NCBI GenBank assembly: GCA_964557575.1
Contig: CAZLBC010000056.1
Span: 1-30,024, forward strand
From: CAZLBC01 sp964557575
GTDB taxonomy: Bacteria > Planctomycetota > Phycisphaerae > SM23-33
Length of the DNA stretch: 30,024 nucleotides
Direction of reading: 5' to 3'
Shown: piece by piece, positions 1 through 7,999 of the stretch
Layout: every line of letters starts with the position of its first letter
Position numbering within the stretch: position 1 is the stretch's first letter
The notes under the pieces: generated by a model
Database searches by the model: none
What the model was told of the DNA's origin: nothing
What the model saw: the letters and a program-made list of their open reading frames with translations, nothing else
Program-made: the position numbers and the translations under genes

Positions 1-11
1 GCTTTTTACGG

Positions 12-17
12 TATACT
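12..17 (+). promoter_or_regulatory. candidate -10 box of the first vWA gene
   Basis: TATACT matches five of six positions of the sigma-70 -10 consensus and lies 30 bases before the ATG at 48. Any -35 box would lie before the start of the window, so the promoter cannot be completed. A GGAGG ribosome binding site at 38-42 with five-base spacing supports the ATG at 48. Confidence 0.4.
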
Positions 18-47
18 TTCCATTGTATTCCATACCTGGAGGCCCGG

Positions 48-1811
48 ATGACTGTTCGCGTCAAGACATTACCGCTGATCGTGTTATGCACCATGCTTCT
101 TGTTCCGGCCGCATCTTCGGGGGCAAACAAGAAGAAAACCCCGAATAAAACCACGGCCAAGAAACCCAACAAAGACACCCCGCAGAAGAAACCGAAAAAA
201 GACCCGCCGCCGAAGATGACGCCCCAGCTCGCAAAGGCGATCACGCTCGTCAAGGCCAAGTATATCGAAGTCTACGGCACGCAACTTGAAAGCAGGGACT
301 GGTTCGTGCGGTCGCTGGCCGCCGCGGCGCTGGGAAAACTCGACCATCCCGACTGTACGCGGCTCCTGCTCGACCGGCTGGAAAACGAGAGAAACGACCT
401 GGCGCGTATGATCATCTGGGAAGTGCTCCACGCCCGTAATCCCTCCCTGACGCCAAAACAGCGAACGCGGTGGACCGACGCCGGGGCACTGCTGGCCGCC
501 AAGGGGATGCTCCGCGGCGAACTGGGGGCCGGGTTCATCCGGGCGATGACGCCCTGCGGCACCACGGGACTCGACGGGAGGGCGGTGGCGCTGTACCAGT
601 CATATTTCGACGCGTGCAATCCCGACGCCGAGCAGGACAGCCGAACCCTGACCGCCCTGCGAAACGCCACCGCCCGATGGAAAGACCGCGGCATCGTCTC
701 GCGCCTCATCGCCGCTCTCTCCGCGCCCGCAACGAGAAGGAAGGCGGCCTACCTTCTGGGCGGGCTCGACAAGTCGATTGCTCCCCCCGCGGGCACTACC
801 GGCTGGAACGAATACCGGCAACAGTGGCTCTCATGGCTGAAAACGGCGGACCTCAACAAGCCGGGGGACACACCCGACATCCCCCCGTATACGGGAAAGT
901 CCGGCTTCATGGCCGTACCCGAAAAACTCAGGGATCCCCGGAAGGAAAAATGGCGAAAACACCTCGAACTCGGCAACGCGATCGTGGGCGACTTCGATCT
1001 CGCGATCGTCATCGACGACACCGGTTCCATGCGCCCCCCGATGCAATGGGTTGCGAAAAACCTGATCAAAATGATGGACATCTACCGCATGGTCAGCCGC
1101 GAACCCCGCGCGGGGATCGTGTACTTCCGCCACGAGATTCACCCGCAGCTCAAACAGCCGTGCTGCAAGCGATTCAAACGCGACGCGCCGGGCGGGGGGC
1201 TCTATGCCGTCAAGTTCCTGCAACTGACCCCGGACATCGGTAAGGCCGCCGCGAACCTCGCGGCCGAACAGCCGCGGACCGGCAACTACCTCCATCCCCA
1301 GGGCGGCCCGATACACGCCGGCCTGTATACCGCCTGGAAAAAGCTCAACTGGTCGAAGGCGAAGGGTGCCCGGAAGGCGCTGATCGTCGTCGGCGATTCC
1401 CCGATTACCAAGCCGGTGCACACACTGGCAACGAAAATGAGCTGCGATCTGGCAGAAAAGATGAAGGAGGAGGGGTTTACCACTCACGTCCTGCGGATAA
1501 GGGGCAAACTGCCGGGATATGCCTCGATAGCGAAGGCCGGCGGCGGGACATCGATCCACGTGCCGCAACATAAAATCGAGTGGCGCGATCCGAAGAAAAA
1601 AGGCAACCGGAACAAGAAGAAGAAAAAGATGATCGAGAACCTTATCGTCGCGCCGCCCAGGGGGCGGCCGCTGTTCAACACCATCGTCCGCGGGGTCATA
1701 AAAACCATGGTTGCCGAGGATTACCACCACCTCGTCAACCCGGCGGTGGATATCATGCTGGAATACGTCAGCGGGAAGGCCGCGGCGGCGAGCCGCAAGC
1801 GGCCGCGCTGA
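48..1811 (+). CDS. secreted vWA-domain protein with HEAT-like N-terminal region
   Basis: This 587-residue protein starts with a typical signal peptide (residues 1-25, hydrophobic core LPLIVLCTMLLVP, then ASSGA), so it should be exported. A Lys/Pro-rich linker follows (about 27-57), then an alpha-helical HEAT-like stretch (about 58-260, for example RSLAAAALGKLDHPDCTRLL). From about 317 there is a von Willebrand A domain: FDLAIVIDDTGSM carries the metal-binding DxTGS-type motif (D323-M328), and KALIVVGDSP supplies the later strand with its Asp. A very basic patch (KKKGNRNKKKKK, about 520-531) lies in a late loop. vWA domains usually bind protein partners through a metal ion; the partner here is unknown. 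The start is fixed by GGAGG five bases upstream. The gene is convergent with the MerR gene, with only five bases between stops and no room for a separate terminator. Confidence 0.85.
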   Translation: MTVRVKTLPLIVLCTMLLVPAASSGANKKKTPNKTTAKKPNKDTPQKKPKKDPPPKMTPQLAKAITLVKAKYIEVYGTQLESRDWFVRSLAAAALGKLDHPDCTRLLLDRLENERNDLARMIIWEVLHARNPSLTPKQRTRWTDAGALLAAKGMLRGELGAGFIRAMTPCGTTGLDGRAVALYQSYFDACNPDAEQDSRTLTALRNATARWKDRGIVSRLIAALSAPATRRKAAYLLGGLDKSIAPPAGTTGWNEYRQQWLSWLKTADLNKPGDTPDIPPYTGKSGFMAVPEKLRDPRKEKWRKHLELGNAIVGDFDLAIVIDDTGSMRPPMQWVAKNLIKMMDIYRMVSREPRAGIVYFRHEIHPQLKQPCCKRFKRDAPGGGLYAVKFLQLTPDIGKAAANLAAEQPRTGNYLHPQGGPIHAGLYTAWKKLNWSKAKGARKALIVVGDSPITKPVHTLATKMSCDLAEKMKEEGFTTHVLRIRGKLPGYASIAKAGGGTSIHVPQHKIEWRDPKKKGNRNKKKKKMIENLIVAPPRGRPLFNTIVRGVIKTMVAEDYHHLVNPAVDIMLEYVSGKAAAASRKRPR

Positions 1812-1816
1812 TCGGA

Positions 1817-2077
1817 CTATCCCCTCCGGTCGAGGTATACTTCCCTTATGTCCCGCAGGGTGTAGCCGGATTCATTCATCTGGCGTATCAGCTTTATCCG
1901 CTTGACGATCTCCTCGTCGAAGAAGCGCATGCGCCGCCGCCCCTTTGTAATCCGTATCGGTTCGATGAGACCGAGCATGATGTAGTACTCGACGGTCTGC
2001 CTGCTGACCCCCGCGGCCTTGGCCGCCTCGGCAATCCGCAGCCCCGGCGGCCTCTCGTTTTGGTCATTCTTCGGCAT
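1817..2077 (-). CDS. MerR-family transcriptional regulator, DNA-binding domain only
   Basis: An 86-residue protein that is essentially a single MerR winged-helix domain. LRIAEAAKAAGVSRQTVEYYIMLGL is the helix-turn-helix with the MerR-type 'tree-y' variation, followed by the wing (GRRRMRFFDEEIVKRIKLI) and the helix GYTLRDIREVYL. The long dimerisation helix and C-terminal effector domain of full MerR proteins (usually over 120 residues) are absent. It is therefore a minimal regulator of the kind common in planctomycetes. Target and inducer are unknown. Its reading strand faces away from the small membrane protein gene at 2364, so the two share the 2078-2363 region, which may hold an autoregulatory site. 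Confidence 0.85.
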   Translation of the reverse strand: MPKNDQNERPPGLRIAEAAKAAGVSRQTVEYYIMLGLIEPIRITKGRRRMRFFDEEIVKRIKLIRQMNESGYTLRDIREVYLDRRG

Positions 2078-2119
2078 AGCCCGATCTTACCTTCTCTTCG
2101 GCCGGAACCGCACCGCGGG

Positions 2120-2147
2120 ATTATCTAAAATAGGGCCTGCTGAACAA
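2120..2147 (-). promoter_or_regulatory. candidate promoter for the merR-like gene
   Basis: On the minus strand TTGTTC (plus 2142-2147) and GATAAT (plus 2120-2125) are separated by 16 bases. The -10 box matches five of six consensus positions, the -35 box only three of six. Transcription would start about 35 bases before the ATG at 2077. Confidence 0.35.
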
Positions 2148-2292
2148 TTCGGCCGTCGACGAGAAAGAGACACGTTTTTCGCACGTCAAGGAAGTCGAAG
2201 CAGGCGATTCTATACGAATCGTCGATGGAGGCTGACGATGATGTGCGGAAAAATGTCCTTTTGCAGACAGGTTCTGGATTGTTCAGCAGCCC
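2133..2292. repeat. 12-bp inverted repeat bounding about 129 bp between divergent genes
   Basis: CTGCTGAACAAT at 2137-2148 is matched exactly by ATTGTTCAGCAG at 2278-2289. The match extends to GGG/CCC on the outer side if one unpaired base is allowed. Both arms are flanked by AAAATA. Inside, CGATTC-TATAC-GAATCG at about 2199-2215 forms a six-bp hairpin. The region has no credible gene. It could be a regulatory or small-RNA element, or the remnant of a short non-autonomous mobile element. The left arm overlaps the candidate merR -35 box. Confidence 0.5.
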
Positions 2293-2351
2293 GTAAAATA
2301 GGCACCGACGATTACCGCGCAAGAAGACATGATTTTCCCCGGGGGATGGCA

Positions 2352-2357
2352 TACAAT
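2352..2357 (+). promoter_or_regulatory. candidate -10 box giving a leaderless transcript
   Basis: TACAAT matches five of six -10 positions and ends six bases before the ATG at 2364, so transcription would begin at or next to the start codon. No good -35 box and no ribosome binding site are visible, which fits a leaderless message. Confidence 0.35.
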
Positions 2358-2363
2358 CGGCCT

Positions 2364-2903
2364 ATGTCGATTATCGAACGGTACCTGATGGACGACCCGA
2401 CGCTGCTGTTGTTCGCGTTCGGTATCGCGGAAATCGCGCTGGTGACAAGCCGGTTTCGGCGCGGCCGGCCGAAGATCGTTTTTCTCGCCGTCCCCCCCCT
2501 GCTGGCCGGCCTGGTGATCGCGGTCGACGCGGGGTTCGAAACCGACCGGGAGGCCATAGAGCGCATCTCGTACGAAATGGCGGACGATTTTCGGGCCGGT
2601 AAGATCGAGACACTCGCGAAGCGCTTCGCGCCAACCTACAGCGGCTTCGGCGGCAACAGGGACATGCTGATCGCGCGGATACGCGAAGAAAGCAAGCGGG
2701 TCGGCCGGCTGGCGATCTCCGTGATCGACATAGAGGTCTACGGCAAGCGGGCGAACATGGATATCCGGACGACGGTCGAACTGGCCGGCGGCATGGTCGG
2801 CGGGAGGCGGGTGCCCCTCTGGTGGAACGTCCACTGGGCGCGGTTTCCCGACGGCTGGAAAATTGAGGAAGCGAAGTTCCACCGGGGACCGATTCTCAAG
2901 TGA
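2364..2903 (+). CDS. small membrane-anchored protein of unknown function
   Basis: This 179-residue protein begins MSIIERYLMDDPTLL. I chose the ATG at 2364 rather than far upstream in-frame starts because the upstream codons have no protein character and a -10 box ends six bases before it; ATG at 2346 is an alternative. Two hydrophobic segments (about 12-26 and 37-53) form a hairpin in the membrane. The remaining 120 residues form a soluble alpha+beta region (AIERISYEMADDFRAGKIETLAKRF, then strands ending in WKIEEAKFHRG). The pattern of helix, strands and a closing W-K-I-E-E motif resembles NTF2-like domains of the SnoaL/DUF4440 kind, but that is a fold impression only. It is convergent with the amidohydrolase, 13 bases between stops. 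Confidence 0.65.
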   Translation: MSIIERYLMDDPTLLLFAFGIAEIALVTSRFRRGRPKIVFLAVPPLLAGLVIAVDAGFETDREAIERISYEMADDFRAGKIETLAKRFAPTYSGFGGNRDMLIARIREESKRVGRLAISVIDIEVYGKRANMDIRTTVELAGGMVGGRRVPLWWNVHWARFPDGWKIEEAKFHRGPILK

Positions 2904-2916
2904 TCGCCTCGCGGCT

Positions 2917-3726
2917 TCAGTAATCCAGGAGCCGCGCCGCGTTTTTCCCGCAGATCATCTCCAGGGTCTCCGGATCGAATGCCATCGCCCGGAGCCTATC
3001 GAGTTCCGCCGACCGGTCCTGCCAGGGCCAGTCGGTCCCGAAACAGACCCGCGCGGGACCGTAGGCCGCCACCAGCCGCTTGAAAAGATCGGCATCCACG
3101 AACGGCATCGTATAGGAGGTCTCCACCCAAAGCCGGCGGCCCGCCAGATGCGCTTCGACCTCGTCCCACATCTTCCAGCCGCCCATGTGCGTGCAAAGCA
3201 CCCTCATGGCCGGAAACCGGTCCAGCACCGTTGCTATCCGCCGGGGCGAGACGCGGTCAAGCCGCGCGTCGTCCATGAATCCGATATCCCGGCCGGCGTG
3301 GAAGGTCACCAGGAAGTCACGGTCGGCCGCCGCCTCGTACAGCGGGAACATCCCCTCGTCGTCGACCGCGAAATCCTGGTAGAAGGCGTGCAGCTTTATC
3401 GCCCTGATTCCGCAGTCCGCGAAGCGGGACAGCCAGGCGGCGGGATCCGGGTCCGCCGGGTGCAGCGACGCGAACGGCAGCAACCGGTCGGGATACCGGC
3501 CGGCGATATCGGTCAGCCACCGCAGGATGCCGGCCGCCTGACCCGGCCTGGTCGCGATCCCGCACACGGCCGACTGCGCGACGCCCGCGGCGTCCATGGA
3601 ACGGATCGTGTCGCTCACGGTGCCGTCGCCGCAGGGTTCCCAGGCCGCCATCGATGTCAGCCTGTCGATCGCCCGGGCCGCGATATCGTCCGGGAAGGCG
3701 TGGGCGTGCATGTCGATGACCGTCAT
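2917..3726 (-). CDS. amidohydrolase family 2 (TIM-barrel metal-dependent hydrolase)
   Basis: A 269-residue hydrolase of the amidohydrolase-2 / ACMSD-like superfamily. The start at 3726 gives MTVIDMHAHAFPDD, placing the D-x-H-x-H metal motif (H7, H9) at the N-terminus as usual, and a GGAGA ribosome binding site precedes it by about ten bases; the longer in-frame start at 3792 adds a non-conserved basic leader. Further motifs are IKLHAF, VTFHAGRDIGF and LCTHMGGWK (metal or active-site histidines) and FGTDWPW with the catalytic Asp. Members decarboxylate or hydrolyse small molecules in the cytoplasm; the substrate cannot be told from sequence. Length is normal and there is no signal peptide. It diverges from the exporter operon and has no obvious partner gene. 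Confidence 0.85.
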   Translation of the reverse strand: MTVIDMHAHAFPDDIAARAIDRLTSMAAWEPCGDGTVSDTIRSMDAAGVAQSAVCGIATRPGQAAGILRWLTDIAGRYPDRLLPFASLHPADPDPAAWLSRFADCGIRAIKLHAFYQDFAVDDEGMFPLYEAAADRDFLVTFHAGRDIGFMDDARLDRVSPRRIATVLDRFPAMRVLCTHMGGWKMWDEVEAHLAGRRLWVETSYTMPFVDADLFKRLVAAYGPARVCFGTDWPWQDRSAELDRLRAMAFDPETLEMICGKNAARLLDY

Positions 3727-3763
3727 ACGATACGTCTCTCCTGCCTGACAACAACAGATACAG

Positions 3764-3792
3764 AATATACGTGGGCGCGATCGTTCGATCAA
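3764..3792 (-). promoter_or_regulatory. candidate amidohydrolase promoter with overlapping palindrome
   Basis: On the minus strand TTGATC (plus 3787-3792) and TATATT (plus 3764-3769) are 17 bases apart, four of six and five of six matches to consensus. The near-perfect palindrome GATCGTTCGATC at 3779-3790 overlaps the -35 box and could be an operator. Confidence 0.45.
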
Positions 3793-3878
3793 TCCCTTCT
3801 CTTTTTCCGAACCATCGTCTCTTTTTTACGCTTCCCGGCCCGTGATGGAAATTGCCGATCAGCGACGGCCCTTTCGTG

Positions 3879-3884
3879 TATAAT
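3879..3884 (+). promoter_or_regulatory. consensus -10 box of the exporter operon
   Basis: A perfect TATAAT. No strong -35 box stands at 16-18 bases; TTGCCG at 3852-3857 is 21 bases away. Transcription would start near 3891, which excludes ATG 3883 and leaves ATG 3895 or 3925 as the first usable start with almost no leader. Confidence 0.45.
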
Positions 3885-3894
3885 GTTTTGCCTG

Positions 3895-5667
3895 ATGCCC
3901 GGACGATATACTTATTTCTTACGCATGGTGTGCCGTAACGCCGCGCCGGCCGCCGCCCTGCTGCTTGCGGCCGTTCTTGCCACCGGCTGCACGCCTGCGC
4001 AATACGCCGCGTGGGCCGACCGCGACGCCTACCGGACACTGCGCCGGGGCCACCTCTCGGCGACCGGCACGAATCCCGATTTCGATATCGCGTACCGGCC
4101 GGTCGATGTCCGGGAGTACCTGTCGGCCGACCGTAACGACGGTGGCAACGCCGATGCCGTCCTCACGCTGCACGACGCGCTGGTCATCGGCCTGCGCAAC
4201 AGCCGTGATTTCCAGACGCGGAAAGAACAGCTCTTCAGTGCCGCCCTGGAACTGGCGAACCTGTCCCGCGAATGGGAGGGAGGGCTCCTGTCGGGTAATA
4301 CCGCCGCCGATGCGGACATGGTCGAGTCGGCGCGGGACGGCGCCGACGGCGGCACGGACAGCACGGCCAGGACGATAACCGCGGCAGGTACCCCGGCGAT
4401 CGCCCGGCGGCTGATCGGCGGCGGGCTCCTCACGCTGGGGGCCACCACGGATTTCGCCACCGATTTTCTAGGGCTCTCGGACACCGAGATCGGATCGCTG
4501 CTCGAGGCCAACCTTACCCAGCCCCTGCTCCGCGGGGCGTGGCGGGGACTCGCCTACGAGGACCAGTACCGGCTGCGAAGGGATTTTCTCATCGCCGTGT
4601 TCGAATTCTCCCGCTTCAGGGAGACCTTCGCCGTGGACATCATCCAGGATTACTACGATGTCCTGAACCTGCGGGATCGGGTTGAAAACGACCGGGAGAA
4701 CATCCGGCGCCTCGAGGAAACGATGGCCATGACCCGGGTACTGGTGGAGGGGGGGCAGGTCTCCCGCATCCAGCTCGACCAGGCCGAACAGGATCTCCTC
4801 AATGCCCGCGTGCGCCTCGAGTCGACCCGCCTGGTCTACCTCAATGCACTCGACAACTTCAAGATATCCCTCGGCCTGCCGGTGTCGACGGAGATGGTGC
4901 TCGACTACCCCGGCGCGCTGGAACGGCTGCGGGAACGAGGCCCCGACCAACTGCCCTTCGCGGAACAGGCCGCCGTCGCGACGGCCCTGGTCTCCCGGAC
5001 CGAGCTGCTCGATTCGCGAACGGCGGTCAGGGACGGGGCAAAAGACGTGAAAATCGCCGCCGACGAATTCAACCCGCAGCTCGATCTCGAACTCGAGATG
5101 TCGGTTCCGGGAACGGAGAAAACCCGCCCGGGCCGCCTGCAGCCCCACCGCCATACCCGGGCGGCGAAACTCACCTTCGATTACGAGCTGGACCAGACCG
5201 ATAACCGCGACGCCTACCGCAACACGCTGATCGCCCTGCAACAAAAGCGGCGGGACCTCGAGAAATCCGAGGACGAGATCAGGCTCTCGGTGCGCCGCTC
5301 CTACCGGGAACTGGAACAATCCCGGCGCAGCTACGAATTGCAGGTGGAGAACGTCGCGATCGCCCGGCGGCGGCGCAAACTGGCCGCGCTCCAGCAGAAG
5401 CAGGGCGAGGCATCGGCCCGCGACGTTCTCGAGGCGGAGGAATCCCTGCGAAACGCACTCAACGGCCTGACCGGATCCCTGGTATCATATACCAAAGACC
5501 GACTGGCCTTTCTCGCCGCGCTCGGCATGATAGCATGCGATACGGACGGCGAAATCTCCGAACGACAGGAACCGTTCGGTTTCGACAGGCTGATGAAGCA
5601 CTATCCCTACCTCGCGACCGGCGGACCGGAAAGATGGTTGGCAGATGATACGGAAACGCGGAAATAG
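3895..5667 (+). CDS. TolC-family outer membrane efflux lipoprotein
   Basis: The outer-membrane channel subunit of a tripartite exporter, about 590 residues. The N-terminus has a lipoprotein signal peptide ending in the lipobox LATG-C, so the mature protein begins at a lipidated Cys in the outer membrane, as in NodT-like TolC relatives. Two long helical repeats typical of the family follow: DYYDVLNLRDRVENDREN through GGQVSRIQLDQAEQDLLNA with the FKISLGLP turn, and later RRSYRELEQSRRSYELQ through KQGEASARDVLEAEESL. Start choice: 3895 lies ten bases after TATAAT; ATG 3925 (580 residues) is equally possible. The reading frame is open much further upstream, but that stretch is antisense to the amidohydrolase. 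It overlaps the adaptor gene by 23 bases, showing one operon. Confidence 0.85.
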   Translation: MPGRYTYFLRMVCRNAAPAAALLLAAVLATGCTPAQYAAWADRDAYRTLRRGHLSATGTNPDFDIAYRPVDVREYLSADRNDGGNADAVLTLHDALVIGLRNSRDFQTRKEQLFSAALELANLSREWEGGLLSGNTAADADMVESARDGADGGTDSTARTITAAGTPAIARRLIGGGLLTLGATTDFATDFLGLSDTEIGSLLEANLTQPLLRGAWRGLAYEDQYRLRRDFLIAVFEFSRFRETFAVDIIQDYYDVLNLRDRVENDRENIRRLEETMAMTRVLVEGGQVSRIQLDQAEQDLLNARVRLESTRLVYLNALDNFKISLGLPVSTEMVLDYPGALERLRERGPDQLPFAEQAAVATALVSRTELLDSRTAVRDGAKDVKIAADEFNPQLDLELEMSVPGTEKTRPGRLQPHRHTRAAKLTFDYELDQTDNRDAYRNTLIALQQKRRDLEKSEDEIRLSVRRSYRELEQSRRSYELQVENVAIARRRRKLAALQQKQGEASARDVLEAEESLRNALNGLTGSLVSYTKDRLAFLAALGMIACDTDGEISERQEPFGFDRLMKHYPYLATGGPERWLADDTETRK

Positions 5668-7297
5668 ACGCTGGCTGTGGCTGGTGCCCCTCCTGCTGGT
5701 CGGGGGCGGCGTCGCGCTCTGGTCGACGATGGGCCTGAACAGGGGAGACGAGACGTCCCTCGCCGATCTGCCGACCGCGATTGCACAAAAGGGGCCGCTC
5801 GTTATATCCGTCAAGGAATTCGGCGAACTCGAATCCGAGAAGCGGACCATCATCTCCAACGAGCTGGAATGGTCGGTGATCATCAAGTCGGTCGTGGACA
5901 ACGGAACGCTGGTGGAACAAGGGGAAACGATCATCGAATTCGAGTGCAAGGAACTGCTGGAGGCCATCGAGGCCCAGGACCTGAAGGTCGACGCCGCCCG
6001 GCTGGCGTGGAACCAGGCGGAAAAAACCCTGGAACTCACGAAAAAGGAGGCCGCCAACAAGGTCCGCAAGGCGGAAAACGCACTGACCCTCGCCGAGGAA
6101 GTTCTCCAGCGATACAAGGACCCCGGTGGCGAGTGGGACATGAAGAAAAACGACGCCGAAAGCGAGATACAGCTCGCGGAGCGCAAGCTGAAACTCGCCG
6201 AGGAGCAACTGCGCTTCAAGGAGATGGTCAACAAGGATCCGGCGCTCAACAGCCCGTACAGCAAGAACGAGATCGAGGCCGACCGCCTGAGCGTCCAGCA
6301 ACTGCAGCTCGCCCTGCAAAAGGCACGGTCGCAAAAACAGATGCTGATCAAGTACGACCATCCCCAGCAGTTGCGGAAGCTGCAGGAGGAAGTCGACCAG
6401 GCCGAGATCGACCTCGCCCGTGCCGGGCTCGAGCAGGAGATCAACGTCACCCTCGCCGAGAACGACCTGCGCACAAAGGAGAAAAAACGCGAAAAGCTCG
6501 AGAAAAAGCTCGAAGAACTCAAGGAAGAGAAGGCGAAACTCGTCGTCACGGCCGAGCAGGACGGGCTGGTCATTTACGACGTCGGCGGTTCGCGGTGGCG
6601 GCCGAGCAACGTGGAGGTAAAAGTCGGCGAGAAGATAGGTCCTCGCCAGCAGCTCATGAAAATCCCCGACATGACGACCCTCCAGGTCGAAACCGAGGTC
6701 TTCGAATCGCTCGTGAGCAAGGTCTCCACACCGGACGACGGCCGGCCGGCGACCGAAGCGCTGATCACCATGGACTCGGTTCCCGGAACGATCGTGCGCG
6801 GACACGTCAGGTGGATCGCCCCCCTGCCGGAAAGCAGCGGCCCCCACTGGCTCAGAACCGGCACGAAGGTCTACGAGGTCACCATCGAACCCGACTGGGA
6901 ATCCGCGGGCATGAAGCCCGGCAGGGATTTGAAACCCGATATGAACGCCGACGTGGAACTGATACTCGGGAGACTGGAAAACGTCCTTTCCGTCCCCGTC
7001 GCCGCGATCTTCAGCGAGGGCGAAAAGAGTTTCTGCTGGAAGGTCACGAACGGCAAACCGGAATACCGGGAGGTCACGCTGGGGGGCATGAACGACCGGC
7101 GGGTCCAGGTACTCGCGGGGCTGTCGGAAGGCGACGAGGTGCTGCTGACGCCCGGCCGGATCGAGGGGAACGAGTTCGAAAAGCCGGACGAGGCCGAAGA
7201 ACCCGACGCGGAACTCGACGTGCCGGATGAAATAACCCCGCCCGACACGCCGGCACCGAATACCAAGCCCGAAGGCAGACCCCGCAGAGGCAGGTAG
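5645..7297 (+). CDS. HlyD/MacA-type periplasmic adaptor (membrane fusion protein)
   Basis: A 550-residue adaptor that would bridge the inner-membrane ABC transporter and the TolC-like channel. One N-terminal membrane anchor (WLWLVPLLLVGGGVALWS, about 10-28) follows a basic start. The first half of the lipoyl domain (VVDNGTLVEQGETIIEFE) leads into an unusually long charged coiled coil, about residues 95-300, rich in Lys/Glu/Leu heptads. The second lipoyl half (VTAEQDGLVIYDV), the beta-barrel (LQVETEVFESLVSKV) and a membrane-proximal domain (VLSVPVAAIF, REVTLGGMNDRRVQVLAGLSEGDEVLL) follow. A Pro/Glu-rich tail closes the protein. The coiled coil is longer than in ordinary MacA, suggesting a wide reach across the periplasm. 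The start overlaps the preceding gene, and the stop directly abuts the GTG of the ATPase gene. Confidence 0.87.
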   Translation: MIRKRGNRRWLWLVPLLLVGGGVALWSTMGLNRGDETSLADLPTAIAQKGPLVISVKEFGELESEKRTIISNELEWSVIIKSVVDNGTLVEQGETIIEFECKELLEAIEAQDLKVDAARLAWNQAEKTLELTKKEAANKVRKAENALTLAEEVLQRYKDPGGEWDMKKNDAESEIQLAERKLKLAEEQLRFKEMVNKDPALNSPYSKNEIEADRLSVQQLQLALQKARSQKQMLIKYDHPQQLRKLQEEVDQAEIDLARAGLEQEINVTLAENDLRTKEKKREKLEKKLEELKEEKAKLVVTAEQDGLVIYDVGGSRWRPSNVEVKVGEKIGPRQQLMKIPDMTTLQVETEVFESLVSKVSTPDDGRPATEALITMDSVPGTIVRGHVRWIAPLPESSGPHWLRTGTKVYEVTIEPDWESAGMKPGRDLKPDMNADVELILGRLENVLSVPVAAIFSEGEKSFCWKVTNGKPEYREVTLGGMNDRRVQVLAGLSEGDEVLLTPGRIEGNEFEKPDEAEEPDAELDVPDEITPPDTPAPNTKPEGRPRRGR

Positions 7298-7999
7298 GTG
7301 GAATCGATCATACACCTCGAATCGGTATGCAAGACATACCCCGTCGGTCCCGGCGTCACGGCGCTGAGGGATATCGACGTAACGATACCCGACGGTCAAT
7401 ACGTCGCGGTCATGGGCCCCAGCGGCTCCGGCAAAAGCACGATGCTCAACCTGCTCGGCTGCCTCGACCGTCCCAGTAGCGGCCGGTACCTGCTCGGCGG
7501 GGAGGACATATCGACGTTCTCCGACAACCGGCTGTCCGACGTGCGGAATCGGAAAATCGGTTTTGTCTTCCAGTCGTTCAACCTCATCCGGTGGATGTCG
7601 GTTATCCAGAACATAGAAATGCCCCTCTTCTACCAGGGCATGCCGCGCGCCGACCGCCATCGCAGGAGCGTCGAACTCGCCGAGATGGTCGGCCTCGGCG
7701 ACCGGCTCGACCACCGCCCCGCGCAGTTGTCCGGCGGCCAGATGCAGCGGGTCGCCATCGCCCGGTCGCTGTCGAACGATCCCCTCGTCCTCCTCGCCGA
7801 CGAACCGACCGGCAACCTCGACACCACCACGGGCGAGGAGATCATGGACATCTTCGCGCGGCTCCATGCCCGGGGCAGAACCATACTGATGGTGACGCAC
7901 GAAGAACACATCGCCGCGCATTCCGAACGCGTCATTTCATTGCGCGATGGTGAAATCGAGCGCGATGCGCCGACCGAAAAGACGGCGGAAGCCACATGA
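7298..7999 (+). CDS. ABC transporter ATP-binding protein, MacB/LolD type
   Basis: A 233-residue ABC ATPase that powers the exporter from the cytoplasmic side. It has a Walker A (GPSGSGKST), Q-loop (FVFQSFNLI), signature (LSGGQMQR), Walker B with catalytic Glu (LLADEPTGNLD) and switch His (MVTHEEH), all intact. The ending of the Walker B in DEPTGNLD and the length put it with the MacB/LolD/FtsE subfamily, where the substrate is moved by mechanotransmission rather than through a membrane pore. It starts with GTG immediately after the adaptor stop and its stop overlaps the permease start by four bases (ATGA), so translation is coupled. Confidence 0.93.
   Translation: MESIIHLESVCKTYPVGPGVTALRDIDVTIPDGQYVAVMGPSGSGKSTMLNLLGCLDRPSSGRYLLGGEDISTFSDNRLSDVRNRKIGFVFQSFNLIRWMSVIQNIEMPLFYQGMPRADRHRRSVELAEMVGLGDRLDHRPAQLSGGQMQRVAIARSLSNDPLVLLADEPTGNLDTTTGEEIMDIFARLHARGRTILMVTHEEHIAAHSERVISLRDGEIERDAPTEKTAEAT

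Noticed and set aside
2019..2363. Upstream extension of the small membrane protein to 2019
   Set aside because: It overlaps the start of the merR gene on the other strand, has no coding character and no ribosome binding site; the sensible protein begins at 2364.
2863..3894. Long upstream extension of the TolC-like frame
   Set aside because: This stretch is antisense to a clear amidohydrolase and its translation is Arg/Pro/His-rich noise; the lipoprotein signal begins only after 3895.
5459..7921. 820-codon open frame on the minus strand
   Set aside because: It lies opposite three well-supported exporter genes; long antisense frames are expected in GC-rich DNA and its translation has no recognisable domain.
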